64,000 nt of DNA from assembly GCF_019511445.1 (NCBI RefSeq), contig NZ_JAEUAN010000001.1, positions 248,001 through 312,000 of the forward strand, in the 5' to 3' direction. The notes under the pieces were generated by a model. The model had not been told where the DNA came from. It did not search any database and saw nothing but the letters and a program-made list of their open reading frames with translations. The stretch is from Aliirhizobium wenxiniae. GTDB lineage: Bacteria > Pseudomonadota > Alphaproteobacteria > Rhizobiales > Rhizobiaceae. Below are positions 1 to 7,744 of this stretch, one piece after another. Numbering within the stretch: position 1 is the stretch's first letter; each line of letters begins with the position of its first letter. The translations under genes were made by a program, and so were the position numbers.

Positions 1-233
1 CCTGCTCCGACGATCAGCAGGATGGCGCAAAGCAGCCATTGCCGTGGATAGGCGAGCACGAACAGCAGCGCCATGACGGCAAAAGCGCCGGCGCGATCGA
101 TATCCACGGGGGCAAAATCCTGCGGCCGCAGGCGGATCGGCGAGACCGTCACGAAGATGATGGTGGCAAGCGCCAGCCAGGGAAGAAGTTTGAAAAGGCG
201 TGACGTCATCAATTTGGTCATCAATCCTGTCAT
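1..233 (-). CDS. VanZ-like membrane protein (C-terminus outside window)
   Basis: An open frame runs from an ATG at 233 through the left edge of the window, so only about 77 residues are visible. They contain a short basic N-terminus followed by hydrophobic segments (LLPWLALATIIFVTVSP, then AFAVMALLFVLAYP, then LLCAILLIVGAG). The order of a first membrane helix ending in a VSP-type turn followed by closely spaced helices resembles the small VanZ family, whose cellular role in rhizobia is not established. The other ATG just upstream (around 243) is in a different frame and stops after four codons, so 233 is the natural start. Confidence 0.55.
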   Translation of the reverse strand, partial: MTGLMTKLMTSRLFKLLPWLALATIIFVTVSPIRLRPQDFAPVDIDRAGAFAVMALLFVLAYPRQWLLCAILLIVGA

Positions 234-336
234 GGAGCTTTCATATCGTGAGCTGGAAAAGGCCGGAAGCTGCATAAGCCAACGGGTCTAATGCAAAGAG
301 ATAAACATCCCGTGAGCGATGGGCGGCGCGTGAGGC

Positions 337-1341
337 TTATCCGGCGGAACTGGTATTGCTTGCGGCCGAGGTGCGGCGTTCGTCGAGCATGCGGATGGCT
401 TGCGTATAGCTGACGCAGGCGACGTCGGCCTTGTTGCAGACTTCCGAGGCGAGGCGCTCCATCGCCCGCCAATAGGCGCCTGCATTCATCTCGACGAAAT
501 GCAGGCCGATCTGCATGGGGATCCGGTCACCGTCATACTGCTTGTCGAAGGCGGCGCGGAAGGCGGAATAGGCGCGTTCCTCGAACTCGGCCGAGCGGCT
601 GGGATTGTCGATGCCGCCGGAATGGCGGATGAAGAGATTGTAGTCCATGGCGATGATCGGCCGCTGCTGTGGTCCTTCCGGAATAAGCGGAAGGCCGAAG
701 CGAATGAGGCCATCTTTCGTATCCGGCATCAACGGTCCCTTGGTGACGAGGCTGGCGTCATACTGGAATCCGGCCTTCTTTTCCGCTTCGGTCATGCCGG
801 CGCTGGTGGAGAAATAGGGCGCGCGAAAACCGCGAATGTCGTTGTCGATGAAGTCGCGCCAGCCCTGAGGCTCGTCGGCGGAGGCGCCGATCGCCTTCCA
901 GGCATCGGTCATCACGTCGTGAAAGCTCGTCATCTCCCGTCGCCATTCAGCTTCCGACCAGTCCTTGCCGTCGAAATGGCCGCAGGTATGGCTCGATATG
1001 TCATGGCCTTCCTGATGCGCCTGCCAGATATGGCCGAGGCGTTCCTTTGCTTCGGGAATATCCTGCGCGAAGCCGATATTGGAGCGGCCCGCCTTCTTCT
1101 CCGGTCCCTGATAGCGGGCCTTGTCGGCGCGCGGAATGACCAGCGTGCAGGACAGGAAGTAAGTGAAATGCGCATTGTTGTTGCGGGCGAAGGTGCGGCT
1201 GCGCTGCCACAGCGCGTTCGAGCCCGCGCCGTCGAAGGAGATCATCAGCAGTTGCTTCGGCCTTTGCGCCACATCCTCAGCCATTGCGCCTGTCGAAACG
1301 CTCAGGGCAGCAAGGAGGGTGGCCAATGGAGCAAAGCGCAT
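337..1341 (-). CDS. Polysaccharide deacetylase-like (NodB homology) exported protein
   Basis: The protein is about 334 residues. It starts with a signal peptide (MRFAPLATLLAALSVSTGAMA, cleavage expected before EDV), so it acts in the envelope or outside. The core keeps recognisable pieces of the carbohydrate esterase 4 fold: a first motif in the degenerate form ISFDGA, a metal-binding motif SSHTCGH, and the groove motif GFRAPY. CE4 enzymes remove N-acetyl groups from chitooligosaccharides, peptidoglycan or exopolysaccharide; the substrate here is unknown. I chose the ATG at 1341 over the longer frame to 1407 because it begins the signal peptide and has AGGA just upstream. The first catalytic motif lacks the usual double Asp, so activity is not certain. 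Confidence 0.75.
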   Translation of the reverse strand: MRFAPLATLLAALSVSTGAMAEDVAQRPKQLLMISFDGAGSNALWQRSRTFARNNNAHFTYFLSCTLVIPRADKARYQGPEKKAGRSNIGFAQDIPEAKERLGHIWQAHQEGHDISSHTCGHFDGKDWSEAEWRREMTSFHDVMTDAWKAIGASADEPQGWRDFIDNDIRGFRAPYFSTSAGMTEAEKKAGFQYDASLVTKGPLMPDTKDGLIRFGLPLIPEGPQQRPIIAMDYNLFIRHSGGIDNPSRSAEFEERAYSAFRAAFDKQYDGDRIPMQIGLHFVEMNAGAYWRAMERLASEVCNKADVACVSYTQAIRMLDERRTSAASNTSSAG

Positions 1342-1464
1342 TATCGATTCCTGATTCTCGTAACAAATTATGCAATAGCCGGTGCTCTTGGCCCCGGAAT
1401 AAGGCAAAGCTTTGATTTCTGGAACAATGAGGCTGCTGCATGTCTGTAACCGGCGTCTTTCCAG

Positions 1465-2115
1465 CTAAAAACGCAAACGAAGCCCTACAGTCAGATATTG
1501 GATGCCGCCGTCCGCATCGCTGATCAGGCCATAGGCGCCGGACCGGTGGTGAAACCGGATAACCAGTTCCCGCGACTTGTTTTCCGGCAAGGCAAAGGTG
1601 ATTTCCGGTGCGAGATAGTGCAGGACCCGGTCACCGCGATCATTGCCCGCGCGGGCCCTTTCCTCGTCCGAAATGCCGCTGGCATAATTGAGGCCGGTGG
1701 AAACGGCGACCGTCGTATAAAGATGATCGTTCCAGGGGAAATCACGGTAGCGGAGGAAGAGGGCGGCCCAGGCTTCGGCTTCGTGCATGCTGCCAAAGCG
1801 CTTGCCGACACCCAGTTCGGTTTCGATGGCAAAACGCTCCCTCCAGAAGCTTGCGACCTCGCGGGAGGCGGAAAAACCGATAAAGCCGCTGTCGCCATAG
1901 TCCCAGCCGAAAGGGGAAAGGTCACCGTGAAGGAAAATATCCTCCATCGGCGTTTCGACGAATTTTCCGCCGAAAATCATCACTGCGCATTTGTCATCAC
2001 AAGGGCCGGTGAGGCCATACCACCGCCAGTCCAGCCAATCTTCGGCCGCGGCCGGCAGGGGACAAAACATTAAAATCAGTGCGGCAAAAGCCAGAGCTGC
2101 GTGAAGTCTTCGCAT
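1465..2115 (-). CDS. Exported outer-membrane beta-barrel protein, function unknown
   Basis: The product is about 216 residues with a clear signal peptide (MRRLHAALAFAALILMF, cleavage near AAA-EDW). The rest alternates polar and aromatic residues and ends in YLTVGLRLRF. A terminal aromatic residue after alternating hydrophobics is the usual signature of an outer-membrane beta-barrel recognised by BamA. The size is close to that of PagL-type lipid A deacylases and related 8-strand barrels, but I cannot point to a catalytic His-Ser pair with confidence and do not assign that activity. The start at 2115 is supported by a GGGAGG ribosome site eight bases upstream; the longer frame to 2259 lacks this and would bury the signal peptide. 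Confidence 0.65.
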   Translation of the reverse strand: MRRLHAALAFAALILMFCPLPAAAEDWLDWRWYGLTGPCDDKCAVMIFGGKFVETPMEDIFLHGDLSPFGWDYGDSGFIGFSASREVASFWRERFAIETELGVGKRFGSMHEAEAWAALFLRYRDFPWNDHLYTTVAVSTGLNYASGISDEERARAGNDRGDRVLHYLAPEITFALPENKSRELVIRFHHRSGAYGLISDADGGIQYLTVGLRLRF

Positions 2116-2488
2116 CGAGCCGACCTCCCAATCCACTCGCGGCGTGATCACAAGGGCGAGATGCCGTCTCCCGACAAAGGGGGCAATGAGGGCCTGATGC
2201 TGGAGCCCCCCATGCGAAGAGACGCAAATCGTCACGGGAAATTCCACCTTGAGAAGCATACGCCAAATATTTGCAGCTTCAAGGCGTGGGCGGTGTCGGC
2301 TCCGGCATGTGGGCTTCGAGCCGAATTCGGGTGTTGCCGGTCAGTTTTGCGTGGGGGGCCTTACATCCTTTGGAAAATAGGCTAGAAGGCGCTTTTCAGG
2401 CCGTGTGCATTGCCGTGATGGTAAGGCATTGCCCGATTGTGAACGGACGACCGACCCAGGATTGGCCCAAAGCGGGCCGGAGACTTCG
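2116..2488. other. Non-coding gap with divergent promoters
   Basis: This 373-base stretch separates two divergently transcribed genes and holds no convincing reading frame. A possible promoter for the rightward gene is CTTACA (2360-2365) and CTAGAA (2382-2387) with a 16-base spacer, which resembles the rhizobial sigma-70 pattern CTTGAC-17-CTATAT only moderately. I see no strong inverted repeat. Confidence 0.4.
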
Positions 2489-3160
2489 ATGGCGCATAAC
2501 GACGACAGTTTTTTCCGTGAAGTGAACGAAGAGCTTCGCTCAGACCAGCTCAAGAACGCCTGGGCGCGTTATGGCAAGATCGCGATCGGCCTGGCCGTGG
2601 CGATCGTTGTCGGCACGGCCGGCTGGCGCGGTTATGAATACTGGGACAACCACAACTCGTCGCAATCCGGCGATCGTTTTATCGCGGCGCTGACGCTTGC
2701 CTCTGAAGGCAAGAACGACGAAGCGCTTGCCGCTCTTGGCGCAATCGAGAAGGACGCCACGGGCGCCTATCCGGTTCTGGCGAAGATGCGTGCCGCTTCC
2801 GTGCAGCAGGCCAAGGGCGATGCAGCAGCCGCTGTCGAAGCCTACAGGCAGGTCGGAAACGACAGTAAGGCACCGCAGGCCGTGCGCGATCTGGCCAAGA
2901 TGCGCGCTGCGTTCATCCTGGTCGATACCGGTTCTTACGAGCAGGTTGCTGCGGAAGCGGAAATCCTTTCGGCGCAGGGCCATGTTCTGGCCAATTCCGC
3001 TCGCGAGGCGCTCGGCCTTTCCGCCTACAAGGCCGGAAACATGCCGCAGGCCAAGCAATGGTTCCAGCAGATCGTCAACGATGCTTCCGCACCGCGCAAC
3101 ATCGTAAACCGCGCGCAAATCCTGCTCGACAATATCGCCGCTACCGGCAAGGCGCCCTAA
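2489..3160 (+). CDS. YfgM-like membrane-anchored tetratricopeptide protein
   Basis: The protein has 223 residues. A cytosolic N-terminus ([22 protein letters not shown]) leads into one membrane helix ([16 protein letters not shown], about residues 31-46). A helical, alanine-rich periplasmic part follows with TPR-like repeats ([15 protein letters not shown] and [16 protein letters not shown]). This layout matches YfgM/DUF2133 proteins, which in E. coli associate with the SecYEG translocon and periplasmic chaperones. The gene sits 35 bases before der, an old proteobacterial neighbourhood, but bamB, often found between them, is absent here. The start at 2489 is chosen because homologous proteins begin shortly before the FFREV motif; the longer frame from 2405 adds an unlikely extension. 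Confidence 0.8.
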   Translation: MAHNDDSFFREVNEELRSDQLKNAWARYGKIAIGLAVAIVVGTAGWRGYEYWDNHNSSQSGDRFIAALTLASEGKNDEALAALGAIEKDATGAYPVLAKMRAASVQQAKGDAAAAVEAYRQVGNDSKAPQAVRDLAKMRAAFILVDTGSYEQVAAEAEILSAQGHVLANSAREALGLSAYKAGNMPQAKQWFQQIVNDASAPRNIVNRAQILLDNIAATGKAP

Positions 3161-3195
3161 CTCCCTGCGGGGACCAAGGGCTTGAGGAACACATT

Positions 3196-4623
3196 ATGAG
3201 CTTCACCGTTGCCATCGTCGGACGTCCGAATGTCGGCAAGTCCACGCTTTTCAACCGTCTGGTTGGCAAGAAACTGGCGCTTGTCGATGACACGCCGGGG
3301 GTCACCCGCGACCGTCGTCCGGGCGATGCGAAGCTTGTGGACCTGCGTTTCACCATCATCGACACGGCCGGTCTGGAAGAGGCCGGCGCCGATACGCTGG
3401 AAGGCCGCATGCGCGCCCAGACGGAAGCGGCAATCGACGAGGCGGATCTGACGCTGTTCGTCGTCGATGCCAAATCCGGCCTGACGCCGCTCGACAAGAC
3501 TTTTGGCGAGCTTCTGCGCCGCAGCGGCAAGCCTGTTGTGCTGGTTGCCAACAAGTCGGAAGCCAAGGGGTCCGACGGCGGCTTCTACGACGCCTTCACG
3601 CTGGGCCTGGGCGAGCCGGTTCCGATCTCGGCCGAACACGGCCAGGGGATGATCGATCTGCGCGACGCAATCGTCGAGGCGATCGGCAAGGAACGGGCGT
3701 TCCCGGAAGACAGCGACGATTACGAGGCGATCACGGATGTCGACGTCCGCGATTCTGTTCTCGGTGACGATGCGGACGACGACGCGGAATATGATGAAAC
3801 CAAGCCGCTGCGCGTCGCCATCATCGGCCGACCTAATGCCGGCAAGTCGACGCTGATCAATCGTTTTCTCGGCGAAGACCGGCTTTTGACCGGGCCGGAA
3901 GCGGGCATCACGCGGGACTCGATTTCGGTCGAATGGGACTGGCGCGGCCGCACGATCAAGATGTTCGACACGGCCGGCATGCGCCGCAAGGCGCGCGTAA
4001 CCGAGAAGCTCGAAAAGCTCTCGGTTGCCGATTCGCTGCGCTCCATCCGGTTTGCCGAGACGGTCGTCATCGTTTTCGATGCGACGATCCCGTTCGAAAA
4101 GCAGGACCTGCAGTTGGCAGACCTGGTTTTGCGCGAAGGCCGCGCTGCTGTTCTCGCCTTCAACAAGTGGGACCTGATCGAGGATACGCAGGCGTTTCTG
4201 GCGGACTTACGCGAAAAGACCGAGCGGTTGCTGCCACAGGCGCGTGGCATTCGCGCCGTGCCGATTTCCGGCCAGACGGGCTACGGGCTCGACAAGCTGA
4301 TGCAGGAAATCATCGCCACCGACCGTGTGTGGAACAAGCGCATCTCGACGGCCAAGCTTAACAAGTGGCTGGAAGGAACGCAGGTCCAGCATCCGCCACC
4401 GGCCGTATCCGGCCGTCGCCTGAAGCTGAAATACATGACCCAGGTGAAGGCGCGCCCGCCGGCCTTCATGGTGTCCTGCACGCGGCCCGAGGCTGTTCCG
4501 GAAAGCTATATCCGTTACATGATCAACGGCTTGCGCAACGATTTCCAGATGCCCGGCGTGCCGGTCCGCATCCATTTCAAGGCAAGCGACAACCCGTTCG
4601 AGAACCGCAAGAAGAGGCGCTGA
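3196..4623 (+). CDS. der: Ribosome-assembly GTPase Der (EngA)
   Basis: The 475-residue protein has two consecutive GTPase domains, the hallmark of Der. The first P-loop is GRPNVGKS (about residue 9) with DTAGLEE and NKSE motifs; the second is GRPNAGKS (about residue 211) with [11 protein letters not shown] and NKWDLI. An acidic linker separates them, and a KH-like domain ends the protein ([19 protein letters not shown]). Der is needed for maturation of the 50S ribosomal subunit and is essential in most bacteria. The start at 3196 (MSFTVAIVG) begins directly at the first G domain and follows a GAGGAAC ribosome site; the longer frame starting at 3058 only overlaps the upstream gene. Confidence 0.97.
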   Translation: MSFTVAIVGRPNVGKSTLFNRLVGKKLALVDDTPGVTRDRRPGDAKLVDLRFTIIDTAGLEEAGADTLEGRMRAQTEAAIDEADLTLFVVDAKSGLTPLDKTFGELLRRSGKPVVLVANKSEAKGSDGGFYDAFTLGLGEPVPISAEHGQGMIDLRDAIVEAIGKERAFPEDSDDYEAITDVDVRDSVLGDDADDDAEYDETKPLRVAIIGRPNAGKSTLINRFLGEDRLLTGPEAGITRDSISVEWDWRGRTIKMFDTAGMRRKARVTEKLEKLSVADSLRSIRFAETVVIVFDATIPFEKQDLQLADLVLREGRAAVLAFNKWDLIEDTQAFLADLREKTERLLPQARGIRAVPISGQTGYGLDKLMQEIIATDRVWNKRISTAKLNKWLEGTQVQHPPPAVSGRRLKLKYMTQVKARPPAFMVSCTRPEAVPESYIRYMINGLRNDFQMPGVPVRIHFKASDNPFENRKKRR

Positions 4624-4819
4624 GCCTTTTCATCCCTGCATCATTGAACAGATCCAGGCCCTGCCGGCGCGTCTCGTCGGCAGCCTGACTTCGTGCCAAC
4701 TTGCACTCATTAGCAAAACATGATGCACTAAGGCGTCGGCTTGTGTGGTTGGAGGACCCGCAAGCCGGTTTTCGGCGGAACTGCCTTGGCAGCGCCAGTT
4801 CATGATCGGGAGGATCATC

Positions 4820-4906
4820 ATGATTGCAGTGGGTTTCGTCGCGGCTATCTGTCTTGGTGTCGGCAGCGTTTTATATTTTCGTCAACGTGACGGCAGCAGT
4901 GGCTGA
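4820..4906 (+). CDS. Putative 28-residue single-pass membrane peptide
   Basis: A short frame encodes 28 residues: hydrophobic MIAVGFVAAICLGVGSVLYF followed by the polar basic tail RQRDGSSG. It is preceded by a near-perfect ribosome site GGGAGG six bases before the ATG, which is stronger than that of most genes nearby. The N-out/C-in style of a single helix with basic residues after it is typical of bacterial small membrane proteins. It lies in the 326-base gap between der and the leftward glycosyltransferase, so it may also share a transcript with der. I do not recognise a family; conservation of the frame in related genomes would settle it. Confidence 0.5.
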   Translation: MIAVGFVAAICLGVGSVLYFRQRDGSSG

Positions 4907-4949
4907 TCCACTCCAGTTTCCATAATCCCTGATTGGTGGCAGGCGCAGA

Positions 4950-6002
4950 TCACTCTGCGGCGGGCAAGGCGTGGCCGTTCGGTTGACGCCCGGCCTGGGC
5001 TTTCAGGACATTTCCGAGAAACTGTTGCGAGGCGGCTTCCCAGGTGTAGCTGCGGGCAAGGCGACTTGCGTCTTCGCGCCGACAGCCGAGTGCTCTCAGG
5101 CAGGCTGCCTTCAGATCGTCGTCCAGAGCGCCGGCACCTGAACCTTCCTCGATGATGTCCACCGGTCCCATGACCGGATAGGCGGCGACGGGCACGCCGC
5201 TGGCAAGCGCTTCGAGAATGGTGTTGCCGAATGTGTCGGTCTTCGACGGAAAGACGAAGACATCGGCCTGGGCATAGGCGCGGGCCAGATCCTCGCCGGT
5301 CTTCATGCCGGTGAAAAGGACACTTGGATAGCGTCTCTTCAGGTCCGCGAGCGCCGGGCCGTCACCGACCACGACTTTCGAGCCGGGCAGGTCCAGATCG
5401 AGGAAGGCGGGCAGGTTCTTTTCCACCGCGACACGGCCGACCGTCATGAAGATCGGGCGCGGCAGGTCGAATGGGCGTTCCTCAAGATGCATCGGATGGA
5501 AGGTGGTCTGGTCTATGCCGCGGCTCCAACGCAGGAGGTGATGGATGCCGATCTTCGACAGTTCGCGCTCAAGGCTGGCTGTGGCGACCATGCAGCCGTT
5601 GCCGGCATTGTGGAACCATCGGACGAAGGCCTGCATCCAGCGGATAGGTACGGGAAAGCGGGCTGCTACATATTCCGGGAACCGGGTGTGATAACTGGTG
5701 GAGAAGGGCATTGCGTTCTTCAGGCACCAGCGCCTTGCCATCAGGCCGAGCGGGCCCTCGGTGGCGATATGGACGGCGGTCGGCAGCGTCTTTTCGATTG
5801 CGCCGGCCACCTGCGCAAAGGTCGTCACCGAAAGCCGGATCTCGGGATAGGTGGGGCAGGGGATGTTGTGAAAATCCTGCGGCGTGACCATGACCACCTC
5901 GACACCCATGCGGGTCAGTTCGCGGTTGGTGTTCTCGATCGAGCGGACGACGCCGTTCACCTGAGGGTACCAGGCATCCGTGACGATGGTAATTCTGGTC
6001 AT
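4950..6002 (-). CDS. GT4 glycosyltransferase, probable Agt-type diacylglycerol glycosyltransferase
   Basis: The 350-residue protein has the two-domain GT-B layout. The N-terminal domain opens with ITIVTDAWYPQVNGVVRSIENT and contains STSYHTRFPEY; the C-terminal domain carries FMTVGRVAVEKNL and the nucleotide-sugar signature FVFPSKTDTFGNTILEALASGVPV. This is the pattern of GT4 lipid glycosyltransferases. In Agrobacterium a GT4 enzyme (Agt) makes glucosyl- and glucuronosyl-diacylglycerol when phosphate is scarce, replacing phospholipids. A PHO box about 95 bases upstream fits that role. In several rhizobia the phospholipase gene plcP accompanies agt (from memory); it is not adjacent here. A mannosyltransferase role remains possible. 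Confidence 0.72.
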   Translation of the reverse strand: MTRITIVTDAWYPQVNGVVRSIENTNRELTRMGVEVVMVTPQDFHNIPCPTYPEIRLSVTTFAQVAGAIEKTLPTAVHIATEGPLGLMARRWCLKNAMPFSTSYHTRFPEYVAARFPVPIRWMQAFVRWFHNAGNGCMVATASLERELSKIGIHHLLRWSRGIDQTTFHPMHLEERPFDLPRPIFMTVGRVAVEKNLPAFLDLDLPGSKVVVGDGPALADLKRRYPSVLFTGMKTGEDLARAYAQADVFVFPSKTDTFGNTILEALASGVPVAAYPVMGPVDIIEEGSGAGALDDDLKAACLRALGCRREDASRLARSYTWEAASQQFLGNVLKAQAGRQPNGHALPAAE

Positions 6003-6094
6003 GCGTGGCCAAAGCCTCGTTGCCGATCCGGTTTCGCGCCATCAGCGACTCGGCGCCGAAGGATGCGTCTTCCTGCCCTCTATCGACAAAGTTC

Positions 6095-6112
6095 ATGACA
6101 GGCGGATGAAGC
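6095..6112 (-). promoter_or_regulatory. PHO box upstream of the GT4 glycosyltransferase
   Basis: Read on the minus strand the site is GCTTCAT-CCGC-CTGTCAT. The second heptamer is a perfect PhoB half-site and the first matches four of seven positions, with the required 4-base spacing (11 of 14 overall). It lies 93 to 110 bases before the glycosyltransferase ATG at 6002, a normal distance for an activated promoter, and points in the direction of that gene. PhoB activates lipid-remodelling genes in rhizobia under phosphate limitation. Confidence 0.6.
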
Positions 6113-6239
6113 AGCGGTTTCATGGGGCCGTTCACGGTCGCTGCGGCATCGAAACGAAACGATCCGGCTTGCCATTTCGTATTTGCAGTGTGTCCCGATA
6201 AGTCCTATCTGAGCGAAGATGATGTTGTGAGTACCGTCA

Positions 6240-6794
6240 GTGACCCCGCGTTTTATCAAAATTGCCGCTGCCGTTCTTATCGCCCCGATTGCCGCCATCG
6301 GCGTCCATATGGGGGTGAACCAGATGATCGGCAATTTCCATGAGGTCATTCCCGGCGAGCTTTATCGCTCGGGCCAACCGGGTGATGCGCAGATCGACAA
6401 GGCGGCGGCGCGATACGGGGTCAAGACGATCATCAACCTGCGCAACGAGCGTCGCGGCGACTGGTATGCGGAAGAGAAGGCGTCGGCCGAAGAGAATGGC
6501 GTGACGCTGATCGATTTTCCTTTGAGCTCCGGACGATTCGTGCCGGTCGAAGAAAGCGCGCGGTTGGCCGAAATCATGCGGACGGCTGAAAAGCCGATCC
6601 TGATCCATTGCGAACATGGCGCCAACCGCACGGGGCTCGCCTCGGCGATCTATGTCGGTGCGGTGGCCAAGCGCAGCGAGCTTTTCTCCGAACTGCAGCT
6701 TTCGCCCTATTATGGGCATATCCCGATCCGCGGCATTGGCCGTTATGCGATGTACGAGTCGTGGGACGAGTTCGAAGAGACGATCGGTTTCTGA
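6240..6794 (+). CDS. Dual-specificity/tyrosine phosphatase with N-terminal anchor
   Basis: This 184-residue protein carries the Cys-based phosphatase signature HCEHGANRTG (about residues 122-131; Cys nucleophile, Arg for phosphate binding) and the earlier motif ELYRSGQP typical of bacterial dual-specificity phosphatases. The N-terminus has a hydrophobic stretch (IKIAAAVLIAPIAAIGVHMGV), suggesting a membrane anchor or uncleaved signal, so the catalytic domain is probably periplasmic. Only a GTG at 6240 is available as start because an in-frame stop lies four codons upstream; no good ribosome site is visible. It is divergent from the phosphate-regulated glycosyltransferase, and the shared intergenic region contains the PHO box. 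The substrate is unknown. Confidence 0.8.
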   Translation: MTPRFIKIAAAVLIAPIAAIGVHMGVNQMIGNFHEVIPGELYRSGQPGDAQIDKAAARYGVKTIINLRNERRGDWYAEEKASAEENGVTLIDFPLSSGRFVPVEESARLAEIMRTAEKPILIHCEHGANRTGLASAIYVGAVAKRSELFSELQLSPYYGHIPIRGIGRYAMYESWDEFEETIGF

Positions 6795-6813
6795 CCAACT
6801 GTCTTTCCAAATA

Positions 6814-6842
6814 CTTGACATGGAGTGTTTCCCTGGCAGTAT
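6814..6842 (+). promoter_or_regulatory. Sigma-70 promoter for the unknown two-gene unit
   Basis: CTTGAC (6814-6819) and CAGTAT (6837-6842) are separated by 17 bases, close to the rhizobial vegetative consensus CTTGAC-17-CTATAT. The predicted transcription start, about 6849, is some 34 bases before the first ATG of the downstream unit. It suggests that this pair is transcribed by itself and is not a tail of the phosphatase gene. Confidence 0.5.
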
Positions 6843-6882
6843 CTGCCACTCTGGGTAGATTTGGTAGTTTAGTGTTCACGCG

Positions 6883-7347
6883 ATGATGAGTGAGTGGTTT
6901 AGTGATATTTCTTCGATAGCCGACTGGCTTTCCATCTTTTCATTTTTCATTTCGGGCTACGTGGCATTCGAACTGAGAAGAATTAAACGCCGCATTTTTT
7001 CCAAAGTCCGATTGCCGCAGCTTATCGCCGATCTGAGGTCCAGTTCAGGGTCGTTTCCCCGGCTTTTGGGCGGTGATTTCCTGGCGAACGAACAGGCAAT
7101 CAACACTCAGATAGCCGTCGCAAAAGCTCAGCTCGATATTCTTAAAACACTTGTCACGGGCCAATTGAGAACCGATATCAATGATATTATCGTTGAGACA
7201 AAACGCTCGATTGGCACATATCGATATGCCGCGATGACACCGAAAGAAAAATCTGATCAGGTTTGGGTGTTTTACGGATCACTCAACGGACTTTTGGAAA
7301 AGCTCAAGCACGAATCCGAACGTGACAGGATTGGAGCCGCGCAATGA
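6883..7347 (+). CDS. Unknown membrane-anchored protein, first gene of a two-gene unit
   Basis: The protein has 154 residues. One hydrophobic helix near the N-terminus (IADWLSIFSFFISGYVAFEL) is followed by a basic stop-transfer segment (RRIKRRIFSKVR) and a soluble helical region of about 110 residues, so the bulk probably faces the cytoplasm. I recognise no family. The sequence is clearly richer in A and T than the flanking housekeeping genes, which suggests acquisition. It has its own promoter and its stop codon overlaps the start of the next gene (ATGA), implying translational coupling and joint function. Two ATGs (6883, 6886) are possible starts. Confidence 0.65.
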   Translation: MMSEWFSDISSIADWLSIFSFFISGYVAFELRRIKRRIFSKVRLPQLIADLRSSSGSFPRLLGGDFLANEQAINTQIAVAKAQLDILKTLVTGQLRTDINDIIVETKRSIGTYRYAAMTPKEKSDQVWVFYGSLNGLLEKLKHESERDRIGAAQ

Positions 7348-7730
7348 ACGAATTCGAAAAGAATGTTAAGTTCGTTTCCAAGCTCGTCGAGTTAAGCCAA
7401 AAGGGAGAGCTCGAATGGAAACCGTCCGATGCGCCGGATGAGTTTTCTTCGACATCTTTTATCACCGAAGTAGGCGGACAACCGATCCGGGTCTATACGT
7501 TTGCAAGACAGGTGCCCGCCTCACCGAGTTCGATTTTCAGCAGCTTTTCGTTAGACAATGAAAACTCACGAACCATAACTATCTATGGGGACGTCATCGA
7601 TATCATGGATGCACGCCACAGAGTTTTGTACAGTTTTCGGGATGTAACGGGTACACACGATCTCTTCGAAAGTGCATCAAGATCAGCTGCGAATGTTGAC
7701 CGCCTCATCGAGGCGGTACTCTCTGCATAA
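7344..7730 (+). CDS. Unknown cytosolic protein, second gene of a two-gene unit
   Basis: This 128-residue soluble protein has no signal peptide or membrane segment. It begins with a helical stretch (EFEKNVKFVSKLVELSQKGELEWK) and continues with beta-rich sequence (PIRVYTFARQV, SRTITIYGDVIDIMD, HRVLYSFRDV). A small alpha-plus-beta fold, perhaps a binding partner of the upstream membrane protein, is an inference. Its ATG overlaps the upstream stop by four bases. I do not recognise a family, and the pair has no toxin, nuclease or polymerase motif that I can see. Confidence 0.62.
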   Translation: MNEFEKNVKFVSKLVELSQKGELEWKPSDAPDEFSSTSFITEVGGQPIRVYTFARQVPASPSSIFSSFSLDNENSRTITIYGDVIDIMDARHRVLYSFRDVTGTHDLFESASRSAANVDRLIEAVLSA

Positions 7731-7744
7731 TGACTTAAGAAGGC

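Noticed and set aside
400..1449. A 349-residue open frame on the plus strand opposite the deacetylase gene.
   Set aside because: It is the complement of a GC-rich gene with a clear signal peptide and catalytic motifs; the plus-strand translation shows no family motif or ribosome site.
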